Shown piece after piece: positions 35,105 to 44,401 of a stretch of DNA of 64,000 nt. The notes beneath the pieces are model-generated. The model saw nothing but the letters and a program-made list of their open reading frames with translations, was not told the DNA's origin and searched no databases. The position numbers were made by a program, and so were the translations under genes. The DNA lies in the IMG/VR virus record IMGVR_UViG_3300018080_000115, positions 62,001-126,000 of that record. One strand, given 5' to 3'. This DNA comes from a virus. The first letter of the stretch is position 1. Each line of letters starts with the position of its first letter.

Positions 35105-36364
35105 TCAGCCTTTCATGTTCAGAGAAAGAAAATTGTTGATTCTGCTTATATCATCATCGCGTTGTTCGACGGTTCGTTTTCTGCGATCAACGAAACCGCC
35201 GTTGGATGTCAAGTCTGTCACAACCTTGCTGCGAAAACTCTTCATTTCGCGCTGAGTCGCGGATGCCATCAAAGCAGACTTGATCCAAGCAGATGTATTC
35301 GGAAGCCATGGTACAGCGCCTTCAATCAGCTTTTCCGCTTCTTCTGCGTCCATCTCTCCAAAATCGTTCACATCGGACGGAAAAACAACCACCTTGAAAT
35401 CCAAATTGTAATCGTTCAACAGCTTCGCGGCTTTCAGCGTTCCCTCAACACCTGGAAGATCGTTGTCCAAGGCAAGAATCAACTCGCCCTGATGAATCTC
35501 CTCTTGACCATTGACGCGCCTGCGAAGCGTAAGACGCTCACGAATCTTGGACAATTGAATCAGCGAAATCGTCTTGCCGAAAACAGAGCAGCCGCCCCTC
35601 ACCTTCTTTGCATCAAAGATGCCCTCGCAAATCACAACCCTCTCTCCATGATGTACCTTGTGAAGCCCGGACACGATCTGGCTTTTGAAGTCTCCGACCG
35701 GATTGAGATATTTCGGATCGGTTCCAATGAACGTCCTTCCCTGAAACCAGACGAACCGCCCGTATTCGTCACGAACTGGAATGATGATCCTGCCATGATA
35801 CTTTCCGCTCGCACAGCATCTCAACTGCTCACGATCCACGTCGACTTGACTGAACCCGTAATGCTTCCGCAAATGAGATGCCGCTTTTGCGCTCCAAGAA
35901 TTATCTTCGTTTTCCATTGAGATAGGAATGCTCCCTGTAGGATAGTCGATTTCAGGAAGCATCACAGGCTGCGAAACAGGTTGTTGCGGCATAGACCGAA
36001 CCGCATTCGAAGCGGCATTTTGGAACGGCATTCTGTCTGTGGGAATGATGGATTGAACCATCATTTCAGGCGTAAACAGAGAATGCTCCAAGGCAAATCC
36101 GATCAAGAACCTGATTGTCTCAGGCCAACTGTCGATGCCAAAATATTCCTTGACGAAATGAGGGAACGACCACGTCTCGCCCACGAAAAAATCATGAACC
36201 CAGCCTTCCATATTGAAGCCGAGACACAAGCGTCTGTCGCGTCTGCGCCATGGAGATTCGACTTCAATCCATTCTCCATAGTCGTTCGTCCGCTCATCAT
36301 ACTCGCCAAAGTATTCAAGCACGAACGAACGGATGAAATCGGGAGTCGGATTGAATTTAGCCAT
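35105..36364 (-). CDS. DnaG-like Toprim primase
   Basis: 419 residues from ATG 36364. The Toprim core is clear: VVICEGIFDAKKV with the catalytic Glu, then ILALDNDLPGVEG carrying the DxD motif. The N-terminal ~100 residues have the primase-like layout (DRRLCLGFNMEGWVHDFF) but lack the usual zinc Cys set, so zinc binding seems lost. It should make RNA primers for the DnaB-like helicase and the DnaE polymerase. It overlaps the upstream gene by 8 nt. Confidence 0.75.
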   Translation of the reverse strand: MAKFNPTPDFIRSFVLEYFGEYDERTNDYGEWIEVESPWRRRDRRLCLGFNMEGWVHDFFVGETWSFPHFVKEYFGIDSWPETIRFLIGFALEHSLFTPEMMVQSIIPTDRMPFQNAASNAVRSMPQQPVSQPVMLPEIDYPTGSIPISMENEDNSWSAKAASHLRKHYGFSQVDVDREQLRCCASGKYHGRIIIPVRDEYGRFVWFQGRTFIGTDPKYLNPVGDFKSQIVSGLHKVHHGERVVICEGIFDAKKVRGGCSVFGKTISLIQLSKIRERLTLRRRVNGQEEIHQGELILALDNDLPGVEGTLKAAKLLNDYNLDFKVVVFPSDVNDFGEMDAEEAEKLIEGAVPWLPNTSAWIKSALMASATQREMKSFRSKVVTDLTSNGGFVDRRKRTVEQRDDDISRINNFLSLNMKG

Positions 36365-36935
36365 CGATCCGACTCCAACCAAGTTCTTCGCGTATGCGTT
36401 CCTTCAGCCGAAAATCGATGACGTGAGTATAGTTCAGAACAGCGTCCCTGATGTTGCGCGGCAATGACCGAAACACCTTCTGCTTTCTGATCAGAGTCAG
36501 GACATGACGCGCTGAATCCCTGTTTTTCACCAACCTTGTCACCAACAGAACAAGGATTTCGTTGCTCAGTTCGTACTCAAGGAATCGATAGAACAGACCG
36601 GCATGATCAAGCGCGCCATCCTCGCTTACGACCCGCGCAGCACAAATGTTGATGACAAGATTTTCCATGTTTGATCGCGTCGGAAACTTGGTGTCGAGAA
36701 GCATCCCGCCGACACTTGGACAAAGGTTCAGAATAGCGGTAAAATCGCTTGCCGAAAGCAAAGGATGCACCGCCAATTCATAGAACGTGTTCGGCACTTC
36801 CTCAACCATCATCTCATCATCAACCCATTCCATCACCTGTTGAAAAATTGAATGCAGTTCCGATGACTCCGAACACTTTCGAATCTGCTTGATGGCTTCC
36901 CCCGCGATTCCTTCAGCCAATGGGTCCGCGCTCAT
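36357..36935 (-). CDS. hypothetical protein, 192 aa
   Basis: Helical, Leu/Glu-rich protein with a DDEMMVEEVP acidic segment. It overlaps the primase and the release-factor-like gene by a few nt. Position suggests a replication accessory factor; no motif supports a specific role. Confidence 0.55.
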   Translation of the reverse strand: MSADPLAEGIAGEAIKQIRKCSESSELHSIFQQVMEWVDDEMMVEEVPNTFYELAVHPLLSASDFTAILNLCPSVGGMLLDTKFPTRSNMENLVINICAARVVSEDGALDHAGLFYRFLEYELSNEILVLLVTRLVKNRDSARHVLTLIRKQKVFRSLPRNIRDAVLNYTHVIDFRLKERIREELGWSRIDG

Positions 36936-37309
36936 TCTTCAGCCCACTTTCCATCTTCAACCACTTCGACCTTCAAATTGTGCGGCAACATCTGCCTTTC
37001 GACAGCCGCCTCAACAGCCTGTTTGTTGACCAAGGCTTCGCCGCATCGAAGACGATGCCACGCCTTGAACTTTTTCGATTCGATCAACCGTCGAAACGCT
37101 TGGCGTTTATTCTGCCCCTGGCTTCTTCTTTCCTGAGCCTCACCAACTGCGCCAGACGCTTCATGAACAATTCGGACGCCGCTATCCGTCTTGTTTCGAT
37201 GCTGCCCGCCCGGTCCACTGCCCCTGAACGTCGTAACGGTCAAATCTTTCTTTGTGACCGAAAACAACAGCTCACGATTCGCTTCTGTTTTCTTTTGTCG
37301 TTTTCGCAT
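36932..37309 (-). CDS. GGQ release-factor-like protein
   Basis: 125 residues. FRGSGPGGQHRNKTDSGVRI is the RF-1 domain signature with the catalytic GGQ at 34-36, which triggers peptidyl-tRNA hydrolysis on the ribosome. The codon-reading domains of full RF1/RF2 are missing, so it may act like ArfB, rescuing stalled ribosomes, or as a release helper. There is no long Lys-rich tail as in ArfB. The same genome encodes a CUA-anticodon tRNA. Tightly packed in the replication operon. Confidence 0.8.
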   Translation of the reverse strand: MRKRQKKTEANRELLFSVTKKDLTVTTFRGSGPGGQHRNKTDSGVRIVHEASGAVGEAQERRSQGQNKRQAFRRLIESKKFKAWHRLRCGEALVNKQAVEAAVERQMLPHNLKVEVVEDGKWAEE

Positions 37310-37315
37310 CGCGTC

Positions 37316-37831
37316 CTATCCCAACAATGCCCTGGCAAGTTTACTGCCCTTGGCATAGAGCAGTTTGAAAGCAGGCACCTGCGTCCAATCGAGCTGAACG
37401 ATTTCCTGCCAATACTTCACAACCGGCCAAATCTTGTCTTCCACATCATTCCTGATGTTGTTCGACTTCACATCACGCGGCACCAATCTCCTCAATCGAA
37501 ACATCGATGGCACAATCAGCAAGTCATGTGTCTTGATGATAGTGCCTTCAACAGTGCCATAGAAAGCGCCTGCCGCTGTAATATGCAATTCATACGCCAG
37601 CATTCTGCCGTTTCTGCGATCAGCCAAATAAACCGTGACGAATCCCTTGAACCCCTTGTCGTCCGAAACGCCCCACTTCGCATTGACGTCGATTCTCTTG
37701 CGCGCCCGCTCTGCAAGCCGCCTGTGTTTGCGCTCAAGAACATCCGCAACGGCCGACGCGAAATAGCGCATGTGCTCTTTGCGCTGATCGGTCGGTTCCA
37801 CAATTTCAGGAAAATTCCTGCCAAGCATCAA
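37316..37831 (-). CDS. hypothetical protein, 171 aa
   Basis: Mixed alpha/beta with an Arg-rich N-terminal helix (ERKHRRLAERARKR) and a beta-rich middle (FKGFVTVYLADRRNGRM). No motif recognised. It ends in TAG and overlaps the methyltransferase gene by 4 nt. Confidence 0.55.
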   Translation of the reverse strand: MMLGRNFPEIVEPTDQRKEHMRYFASAVADVLERKHRRLAERARKRIDVNAKWGVSDDKGFKGFVTVYLADRRNGRMLAYELHITAAGAFYGTVEGTIIKTHDLLIVPSMFRLRRLVPRDVKSNNIRNDVEDKIWPVVKYWQEIVQLDWTQVPAFKLLYAKGSKLARALLG

Positions 37832-38697
37832 AGCAGCTCCTTCATCATCGTGCCTAGGGCTTCGGTTTGGATACGTTCTTCCGCCATCTGAATGTATCTT
37901 GGATTGATCTCACATCCCAGAAAACGCCTTCCCTGTTGAATCGCGACAACACCTGTGGTTCCAGTGCCGCAGAACGGGTCCATGACGACGTCTCCCGGTC
38001 TGGAAGAAGCTAAAATACACGTCAATGCCATCTCTTTCGGCATTGGAGCAAAGTGCGCGCCCTTGCAGCGAGTCACAGGGATTTCCCAAACAGAACGCTT
38101 GTTGCGTCCGTTCGGATGATACGCCTGTTCGCTGCAAAGCGTTTCCGCTGGCAGACCCGTCTTTCCGCTTCTGTGCCCGTCTCCCGTTGTCCGTCCGCGC
38201 CCGCTCAGATGCTTGCGCCGTTCGAACCCGCCATGTTCTTCTCGAATGGCGTCCTGATCATAGTAGTACCGCTTGTTCTTGCTGAGAAAAAACAGGGTCT
38301 CATGCGTGCGTGTCGGCCTGTCCTTGACGCTTTCGCATTTGCCGTTCGGCTTCGACCAAATGATTTCTTGCCTGATGACCCATCCGCTTGCGCGCAACCA
38401 TTCGACAACCTTCCACGGGATGCCGCACAAACTCTTGTCAACGCTGCGATCACCTAGATTGAGCCACAACGTTCCATCATCCTTCAGCAAGGGCAGGAGA
38501 TTATTCATGGCAAGAGCGATCCGTTCAACATACGCTTCGAGAAATTTTTCCAATCCAAGCTGACCCTCCGCATGATAATCCCTCATGCGCCAGTAAGGCG
38601 GCGACGTTACAACGGATTGAACAGTTCCATTCAATCTTTCGTCATAGGAACCCAAGACGGAATCTTGTTCCAAGATCGTGTGCCATCCGTCAAACAT
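37828..38697 (-). CDS. DNA methyltransferase (N4-cytosine or N6-adenine type)
   Basis: 289 residues from ATG 38697 (AAAAGG upstream). Catalytic motif TSPPY at 31-35 is the SPPY form common in N4-cytosine enzymes. Motif I MDPFCGTGTTG lies near the C-terminus, giving the permuted beta-class order. No restriction gene is next to it. It probably protects phage DNA from host restriction or marks it for packaging. Confidence 0.85.
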   Translation of the reverse strand: MFDGWHTILEQDSVLGSYDERLNGTVQSVVTSPPYWRMRDYHAEGQLGLEKFLEAYVERIALAMNNLLPLLKDDGTLWLNLGDRSVDKSLCGIPWKVVEWLRASGWVIRQEIIWSKPNGKCESVKDRPTRTHETLFFLSKNKRYYYDQDAIREEHGGFERRKHLSGRGRTTGDGHRSGKTGLPAETLCSEQAYHPNGRNKRSVWEIPVTRCKGAHFAPMPKEMALTCILASSRPGDVVMDPFCGTGTTGVVAIQQGRRFLGCEINPRYIQMAEERIQTEALGTMMKELL

Positions 38698-38713
38698 GTT
38701 CAGCCTTTTCTGT

Positions 38714-40978
38714 TCAAAACGGTGCACCATCAACAACGTGATGGATCGCAAGCAAATGATACCGCCCATCTCCCTTTTTGGCCAGCGAGATCAAAATTCG
38801 ACACCCTTCCGTCAAATGCATCATCTTGTTGTTCGTTTGATCCTTCACCGCTTCATCGAAACGTTCAAGCTCCTTCGACCACATATATGCAACTATATTA
38901 TCTATTCGGAAATTATGCATTTTAACCCACATAAAATATTTGCCTTCATTGCGGCCTGACTTGATCTTCTTCTCTCCGAACGCTTCAACGAACACCACGG
39001 TATAAACGCTGTCGAAAGCCGGAAGAGCGACGAGTTCTTCAAGCGGATAGATGCCGTTCGGCCTGTCTTCAATCAGACCAGAAATGCTAAAGGCGTATCC
39101 CGCGTAATCCCGTTCGCTCTCCAAAAAGCCCATCGTATCGAGACGAATCCGGTTCTCATGCTTGGTTCTCTTCGACTCATAGAACCTGTCCAACAAGGCT
39201 TGACGCATTTCCGCTTCTTCAACGCCTTCAATTGCGTCAAAAGCACCGGACAAGATCAAGGCTTCCATAACCCGTTTGTGTCCCGCAGGACTTTTGAGCG
39301 TCTTTTGAATGTAGTCGTCAAGACTCTTGTACGGCTGACGTTCAACGATCACCGGACCAGCGGCACCGGACACATACTTCAATTTATCGAATCCCAACCG
39401 TACGTTCTGGCCCTCTAATTTCACCGTCACCAGCGACTGATTCACGTCTGGCGGAAGAACCTCAACGCCCATTCTTCGCGCCGCGCTGATATACGCCAAC
39501 AACTTGCTGTCCTTCAGATTCTCTGCAACCTGAATCAACGCACCGAAAAATTCCGTCGTGTATTTCGCCTTGATGTACAACTCTCTAAACGAAATGAGAC
39601 TATACTCAAGGCAATGGGCGAAATTGAATGAATACCCAGCCTGCCCAACCACGGTCTCCCACCATTTCGTTGCCAAATCTTCCGGCATCCCGATCGACGC
39701 ACAGTTCTTCATGTACTTCGCCTGAGCGTCTTCCAGGATCTGGGTATGCTTCTCGGTTCGCTTTTCGGGCGGCTTCGTGATGACTTTGCGAACCTTGTTT
39801 GTCCCTGGCAGATCAATGCCGCCCACATAGTGCAGGAAGAGCATGATCTGTTCTTGGTACGCAACCACGCCATAAGTACGACGCATGATCCTCAAAAACT
39901 TGTCGGACACCCCGTATTGAGCAAGCTGTTCGACGTCTGGATAGTCCGCATCCTTCTGCCCGTTGGCATGCTTGTGATAGACTTCAGGAGCGCCAGCGGC
40001 AGACGCGCCCGGACGCATCCCCGCATTGATGAACGTCAGATCATCGAAACTCTTCGGCTGAACCTTGGCGACGCATTGACGACCGGCTGGACCCTCAAGC
40101 TGAAACACGCCTTCCAACTCTCCCCGACACGCCAATTGATAGATGTCAGGATGGTCAAAGCCAAGATCGAACCAGAACTTTTCGTCCATCTCAATGCCGT
40201 GACGTTCCTTGATGAACCGCATCGCCCACGCCAGAATGTCTATATTCGTCAACCCAAGAAAATCATACTTAATCGCTCCCTGCGGCTGCAACTCCTCTTT
40301 GTTCAAAGCGATCATATGCGCGTTGTTCTTCGAGCGCATGACCGGCAAATATTCGGTTATCGGATCGCTCGACACGACCAGCGCAGCCGCGTGCTGACCC
40401 ACACTGCGGATCAGCTCTCCGTATTTGACGACCCATTCCTTGTACATTGGAGATTCGGCAAACAGTTCGGCCGCATGATCCGACTCTTCCTGAAGCCAGT
40501 CCAGTTCTTCCGAAGTCTCATCCAATTCTTTGTCTGGCGGAACATTGTCGAACGCCTTGCACACCTGAACTATTTCTCTTCGATCGTATCCAAGCCCCTC
40601 TCCTATATCCTGCATTCCGCCGCGCACATTCGCATTGCTGAACGTCGCCACGCTCATGATGCGCCCTTTGCCGTACACCGCTTCAAGATACGCCCTGATT
40701 GCCTCACGCCCACGCGGAGAAAAATCGGCATCGATGTCTGGATAGTCGCCTTCGATCCATGAATGATGCAGCGTATCAGGAACAGGAGCAACGCCCCTCA
40801 AGTAGTGATAGAGCACATTGAAAGGATTCTCATCGTCCGCTTCCACGCTGTCCAAATCGAACCCTTGCGTCTGCGCCTGTTCGATTTCATCCGTCAGATA
40901 CGACTTCAATTCTAGAAGACTGCCGAGTCGCTGAAGGTCAGGATCTAATGAATATCTTTGTTCAAGAACGTCAAGCAT
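38714..40978 (-). CDS. DnaE-type DNA polymerase III alpha without PHP domain
   Basis: 754 residues. The palm signature YPDIDADF (Asp81, Asp83) and the third catalytic Asp in KYDFLGLTN (Asp239) match bacterial PolC/DnaE, not T4-type family B polymerases. The usual N-terminal PHP domain (~270 residues) is absent; the protein starts just before the palm. The fingers segment SFNFAHCLEYSLISF and a C-terminal helix-hairpin and OB-like part are present. No proofreading exonuclease is seen in the window. It should be the phage replicative polymerase, working with the clamp-like protein. Confidence 0.9.
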   Translation of the reverse strand: MLDVLEQRYSLDPDLQRLGSLLELKSYLTDEIEQAQTQGFDLDSVEADDENPFNVLYHYLRGVAPVPDTLHHSWIEGDYPDIDADFSPRGREAIRAYLEAVYGKGRIMSVATFSNANVRGGMQDIGEGLGYDRREIVQVCKAFDNVPPDKELDETSEELDWLQEESDHAAELFAESPMYKEWVVKYGELIRSVGQHAAALVVSSDPITEYLPVMRSKNNAHMIALNKEELQPQGAIKYDFLGLTNIDILAWAMRFIKERHGIEMDEKFWFDLGFDHPDIYQLACRGELEGVFQLEGPAGRQCVAKVQPKSFDDLTFINAGMRPGASAAGAPEVYHKHANGQKDADYPDVEQLAQYGVSDKFLRIMRRTYGVVAYQEQIMLFLHYVGGIDLPGTNKVRKVITKPPEKRTEKHTQILEDAQAKYMKNCASIGMPEDLATKWWETVVGQAGYSFNFAHCLEYSLISFRELYIKAKYTTEFFGALIQVAENLKDSKLLAYISAARRMGVEVLPPDVNQSLVTVKLEGQNVRLGFDKLKYVSGAAGPVIVERQPYKSLDDYIQKTLKSPAGHKRVMEALILSGAFDAIEGVEEAEMRQALLDRFYESKRTKHENRIRLDTMGFLESERDYAGYAFSISGLIEDRPNGIYPLEELVALPAFDSVYTVVFVEAFGEKKIKSGRNEGKYFMWVKMHNFRIDNIVAYMWSKELERFDEAVKDQTNNKMMHLTEGCRILISLAKKGDGRYHLLAIHHVVDGAPF

Positions 40979-41228
40979 TTTTCCGTTCTTCGCGTTCCAT
41001 CATGATCCCTTCAAGAACACCAACCGGTTCATGAAGCTGTTCATCAGGAATCGGATGACCACTCAATGACCCGATCAGATCTTCATCGGGATTGAACGGA
41101 ACCACCAAAACCAGATAATCACGACTGGTGTTTCTGTTCCATTGACTGAGAGTCCGGTTCAATTCCTTCAGCTTCTCAGAAACTTCCGCGCTCATATGCT
41201 GCTGCGACTGTTTTCTCATGTTTTCCAT
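40971..41228 (-). CDS. hypothetical protein, 85 aa
   Basis: ATG 41228 is chosen for length and spacing. Its end overlaps the polymerase start by 8 nt. Helical charged N-terminus, then a beta-like LVLVVPFNPDEDLIG stretch. Possibly a polymerase accessory protein by position only. Confidence 0.5.
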   Translation of the reverse strand: MENMRKQSQQHMSAEVSEKLKELNRTLSQWNRNTSRDYLVLVVPFNPDEDLIGSLSGHPIPDEQLHEPVGVLEGIMMEREERKNA

Positions 41229-41297
41229 GACGATCGTTCTCCTCTTTCGTCTCACCATGAGAAACATACAACAGCCGCAGCAATTCAGCGCATAATT

Positions 41298-41477
41298 TCA
41301 CGCCACATCGCACGAAACTTTTTCATTCGCGCGAAAACGTTTCAATTCTTGAAGCCACTCTACCAACTGTTGATGATCTTCTGCACATTGCTGTTCTGAA
41401 GACGTCCCGCCTTTGCATGCTTCTGCAACTTCTTGCGCATGCTGAATAGCTTGATCAAGCGTCATTCTATTGTTCAT
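41298..41477 (-). CDS. small conserved phage protein, 59 aa
   Basis: ATG 41477 overlaps the endolysin stop as TGATG. Pattern MTLDQAIQHAQEVAEAC, then CAEDHQQLVEWLQELKRF, is a common small phage protein family with paired Cys and a helical hairpin. Function in the family is not established. Confidence 0.7.
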   Translation of the reverse strand: MNNRMTLDQAIQHAQEVAEACKGGTSSEQQCAEDHQQLVEWLQELKRFRANEKVSCDVA

Positions 41478-42463
41478 CAGAAAATCACATCTTTTCTGAT
41501 GACCACATTGGAAGTGAAAACGCGCAACGTCCTGATCGTCAAAGCATTCGGTTGCTTGGAACGATCAATAGCATAATCGTCTTGGAATTGATTCATCGCC
41601 CTCTTCGTCTTCTTTCCCCACTTGCCGTCAACAGGAAAGACACTGTATCCCATCATCTGCAACAGACTCTGGAATTCTTTCAAAGACATCTCTTTGCTGA
41701 CGTCCTTCAGAATATTCGCTTTGACCCACGCCTCAACCGTCTTGCTCCGTCCAATGTGATTGAAATGCCATTCCTCAACCGCGCGCCGCGCGCCGTCACG
41801 GAACTTCTGACGCACCGATGAAAGAGGCTTCCAACCGAATCGAGCAAAATAGTTCTGCATTTCCAGAATGCGCGTAGCCCTCTTGACTTTGCGGTCGCTG
41901 ATGATTCCTTGATCCCTCAGCGTCTCCAAAGCATACTCGACATCGATGTCAAAGGACACTCCGTAATTGTGCCCTGAGAAGCCTGGACGCGCAGCGATTC
42001 GACCTTTACGCCTGCGTACGTTCAGCGAACGTGAAAAGGACCGGTAGATGTCCGTGAACCGAAGCTTGTGCTCAGTCGCCTGCATCAGCGCGCCGAAGTC
42101 TTCTGCGGCAGATTCTTCCATCATCATCATATGATTTGGCAGGAGTCCTTGCGAAGTGTTGTACACGCTTGGAACCCAGCCGACAAGCCTGACCAATTCA
42201 ATGTTCAGACGTTGAGCAACATGTCCTTTTTTGACGACTTTCCAGATGTCGTCTAGATCAATCAGCTCAACACGTCGTTGACCGCTCCGAACTATATACG
42301 TCACAATTTCTGTTTCAACCTCGCTTGAAACAAACGGATCAGTCAGCACCAAACACCATCCCCCCACCCCATTTGAAAGAACGACAATATCCCCTCTGCG
42401 AACATCATTCCTTCCAACCTGATGTTTCTTGACCATGACGTCGGTTTCAACTTTCTCTTTCAT
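41477..42463 (-). CDS. endolysin: M15 peptidase with peptidoglycan-binding domain
   Basis: 328 residues from ATG 42463 (ATGA overlap with the ThyX stop). Around residue 168 FSGHNYGVSFDIDV is the SxHxxGxxxD metal site of M15 peptidases, completed by EWHFNH near 232. The C-terminus (~265-325) holds a PG_binding_1 repeat (LQMMGYSVFPVDGKWGKKTK). It should cut peptide bonds of peptidoglycan at lysis. Its place inside the replication operon is unusual for a lysis gene. Confidence 0.8.
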   Translation of the reverse strand: MKEKVETDVMVKKHQVGRNDVRRGDIVVLSNGVGGWCLVLTDPFVSSEVETEIVTYIVRSGQRRVELIDLDDIWKVVKKGHVAQRLNIELVRLVGWVPSVYNTSQGLLPNHMMMMEESAAEDFGALMQATEHKLRFTDIYRSFSRSLNVRRRKGRIAARPGFSGHNYGVSFDIDVEYALETLRDQGIISDRKVKRATRILEMQNYFARFGWKPLSSVRQKFRDGARRAVEEWHFNHIGRSKTVEAWVKANILKDVSKEMSLKEFQSLLQMMGYSVFPVDGKWGKKTKRAMNQFQDDYAIDRSKQPNALTIRTLRVFTSNVVIRKDVIF

Positions 42464-43950
42464 CAGTATGACCTTTCCATCTCCATGATTTCCTCGAAAT
42501 CGTATCTCCAAAGCTGAACGCCGCAATAACGATCGCCTTCCAAACACGGTGGATCTTCGCCGCGCATCGCGCGTAACTTGCACGTCGGATACAAGTCAAA
42601 CGCATCCCCCAAGACATCACGGTGAACATGAGCGACTTGTTGAATCTCTTCGATCACCGAACGCCAAATTTCTTCTTGTGCATTGAAACAGATTCGAGTC
42701 TTGGCCTTGTGTCGGAATCCGTTGAGAGACGCCACCTCCATCAGCCTGATGTTGACTCCGTTCGGAATCACATACAGAGCCTTTTCCGGCGCGACTCCCA
42801 TTTCAATCAGATCGCGAAAGCCTTTCATCATAGTGCCCATCGCTTCCTGATATCTTTCACTGCCGACCAACAGACTCGGAACGTAAAAATCGTCAGACGT
42901 TCCAATCTGATTCAAGAGATGCGGGACGTTGCGGTCAATGACGCGATGACGCTGCTGTTGCGCGTCACAACTCAGAGAATGCTTCTTGGCGAAAGCGTAG
43001 CGAAAATAATTCCCTACCATGCCCGCGTCTTTGGAGACAGGATCAATATTCAACGCATGTTGATCAGATGGAATCGGAAACGTTGGAGACAAACCAATCC
43101 GATCAAGATAACGAAGCCAGGGATCTTGCAGTGCAAATGTAACATCTGTCGGGAAGTAACCAATCATCTTCGAATACTGGTGTTTCGGACCAAGAACCTC
43201 TTGATCAAAAATCAGATTCGCCTCTTCGGTCTCTTCGGGATCGTAGACGCCGGAAAACTCCATGCTGTCTTCTTGAACAGCATCAAACTGCTGTTGCAGA
43301 CCAGCATCTTTCTTCAACACAGCGCCGATCATCGCCTGAACCAACGGTAATGCCTCTTCCTCGAAACTTGGCGTTCGACAAACGGATTTCAGGCGCAAAA
43401 GCGTAATGACGTCAATGGTATAGTACATATGACAAAGCACTGCCAGCGGCAGAACATATCGTGCGTTCTCTTGAGCGATTTGAACAGGCACGCGCTGCCA
43501 TTTCGGATCATCCGTGCTTCGATGTTCGAATCGCTTGAAGTAAGCCCGCGACGCATTCTTTTGCAGATCATCCGCCAATGCACGATACGTTTTGAAAGAA
43601 AACGCCATCAGCTCTTTGTAACGTGTCTCTTGCTCTTGTGTCATGCCGCTTGGAATGAAAATCCCGGAAGGGTCCATTCGAACATATCGTTGACTGACTT
43701 GACTGGTATTATAGAACCTCTGATCGTGCAAAAACGCCCAAACGAGATAACGGCTCACACCATTGAACAAAAAGGTGTATGGTTTATGCTGAAAGGTCGT
43801 GTGATGACCGGAACGGAACAAGTCCTTAAGCAGTTTCGGATTCTCATCTTTTGACGGCTTGACCGGCTTCTCTCCGTAGCATGAACGGGCAGATGCGACA
43901 GTCATCGCGGAACAAGGCTTGTTGTCAATGATCGAAACTTTCAAGGGCAT
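42463..43950 (-). CDS. thyX: tandem-domain flavin-dependent thymidylate synthase ThyX
   Basis: 495 residues from ATG 43950, twice the length of a typical ThyX (~220-250). The N-terminal half has a ThyX-like DQRFYNTSQVSQRY (~76-89). The C-terminal half has a second QQQRHRVIDRNVP (~330) and an AQEEIW tail near 450, so the protein looks like two fused ThyX modules. The first copy lacks the exact RHR and may be the degenerate one. The reaction is dUMP to dTMP using FAD, methylene-THF and NADPH. It heads a long minus-strand operon. Confidence 0.8.
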   Translation of the reverse strand: MPLKVSIIDNKPCSAMTVASARSCYGEKPVKPSKDENPKLLKDLFRSGHHTTFQHKPYTFLFNGVSRYLVWAFLHDQRFYNTSQVSQRYVRMDPSGIFIPSGMTQEQETRYKELMAFSFKTYRALADDLQKNASRAYFKRFEHRSTDDPKWQRVPVQIAQENARYVLPLAVLCHMYYTIDVITLLRLKSVCRTPSFEEEALPLVQAMIGAVLKKDAGLQQQFDAVQEDSMEFSGVYDPEETEEANLIFDQEVLGPKHQYSKMIGYFPTDVTFALQDPWLRYLDRIGLSPTFPIPSDQHALNIDPVSKDAGMVGNYFRYAFAKKHSLSCDAQQQRHRVIDRNVPHLLNQIGTSDDFYVPSLLVGSERYQEAMGTMMKGFRDLIEMGVAPEKALYVIPNGVNIRLMEVASLNGFRHKAKTRICFNAQEEIWRSVIEEIQQVAHVHRDVLGDAFDLYPTCKLRAMRGEDPPCLEGDRYCGVQLWRYDFEEIMEMERSY

Positions 43951-44010
43951 GATCGGCGTCCTTTCTCTCATCGTTTGGCATCCTGAAAAACTTCTTGGAA
44001 AAAACCTACC

Positions 44011-44382
44011 ATGAAAAATTCTGAAAAGGAAGCTTTTCTGCTTGAAAAATTAAATTCAATGAACCAACTCGCAAGAAAAGCTATAAACACTCAAGCAATC
44101 AAGAAGAGTCATCCTCTCATCCCCGCAAACCGTCTGTCCATGATCCAAATGCGGATCAATCTGCTCAACAGCATCATGGATCGCATCACATTCAGCACGC
44201 CGTTTCTGTTCAAAGAGAGTATGGACAATCGCTTCGAACGCGGACTTGAATGGCTTTCTGAACGATTCAACAGAATACTACAAAACGAAGTCACAGAAAC
44301 GACAGATGACGACCCCGAATGCAAAAATCTTCAACAAATTATTGAACTGGTCATGAAAGTGGTGATGAACGAAATAAAATAA
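44011..44382 (+). CDS. hypothetical protein, 123 aa
   Basis: Divergent from ThyX, first of two plus-strand genes. Helical and charged, with Lys/Asn/Glu at both ends and a basic middle (RFERGLEWLSERFNRIL). No motif. Locally A-rich. Confidence 0.55.
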   Translation: MKNSEKEAFLLEKLNSMNQLARKAINTQAIKKSHPLIPANRLSMIQMRINLLNSIMDRITFSTPFLFKESMDNRFERGLEWLSERFNRILQNEVTETTDDDPECKNLQQIIELVMKVVMNEIK

Positions 44383-44401
44383 TAAACATCAGAGATAAAT
44401 A

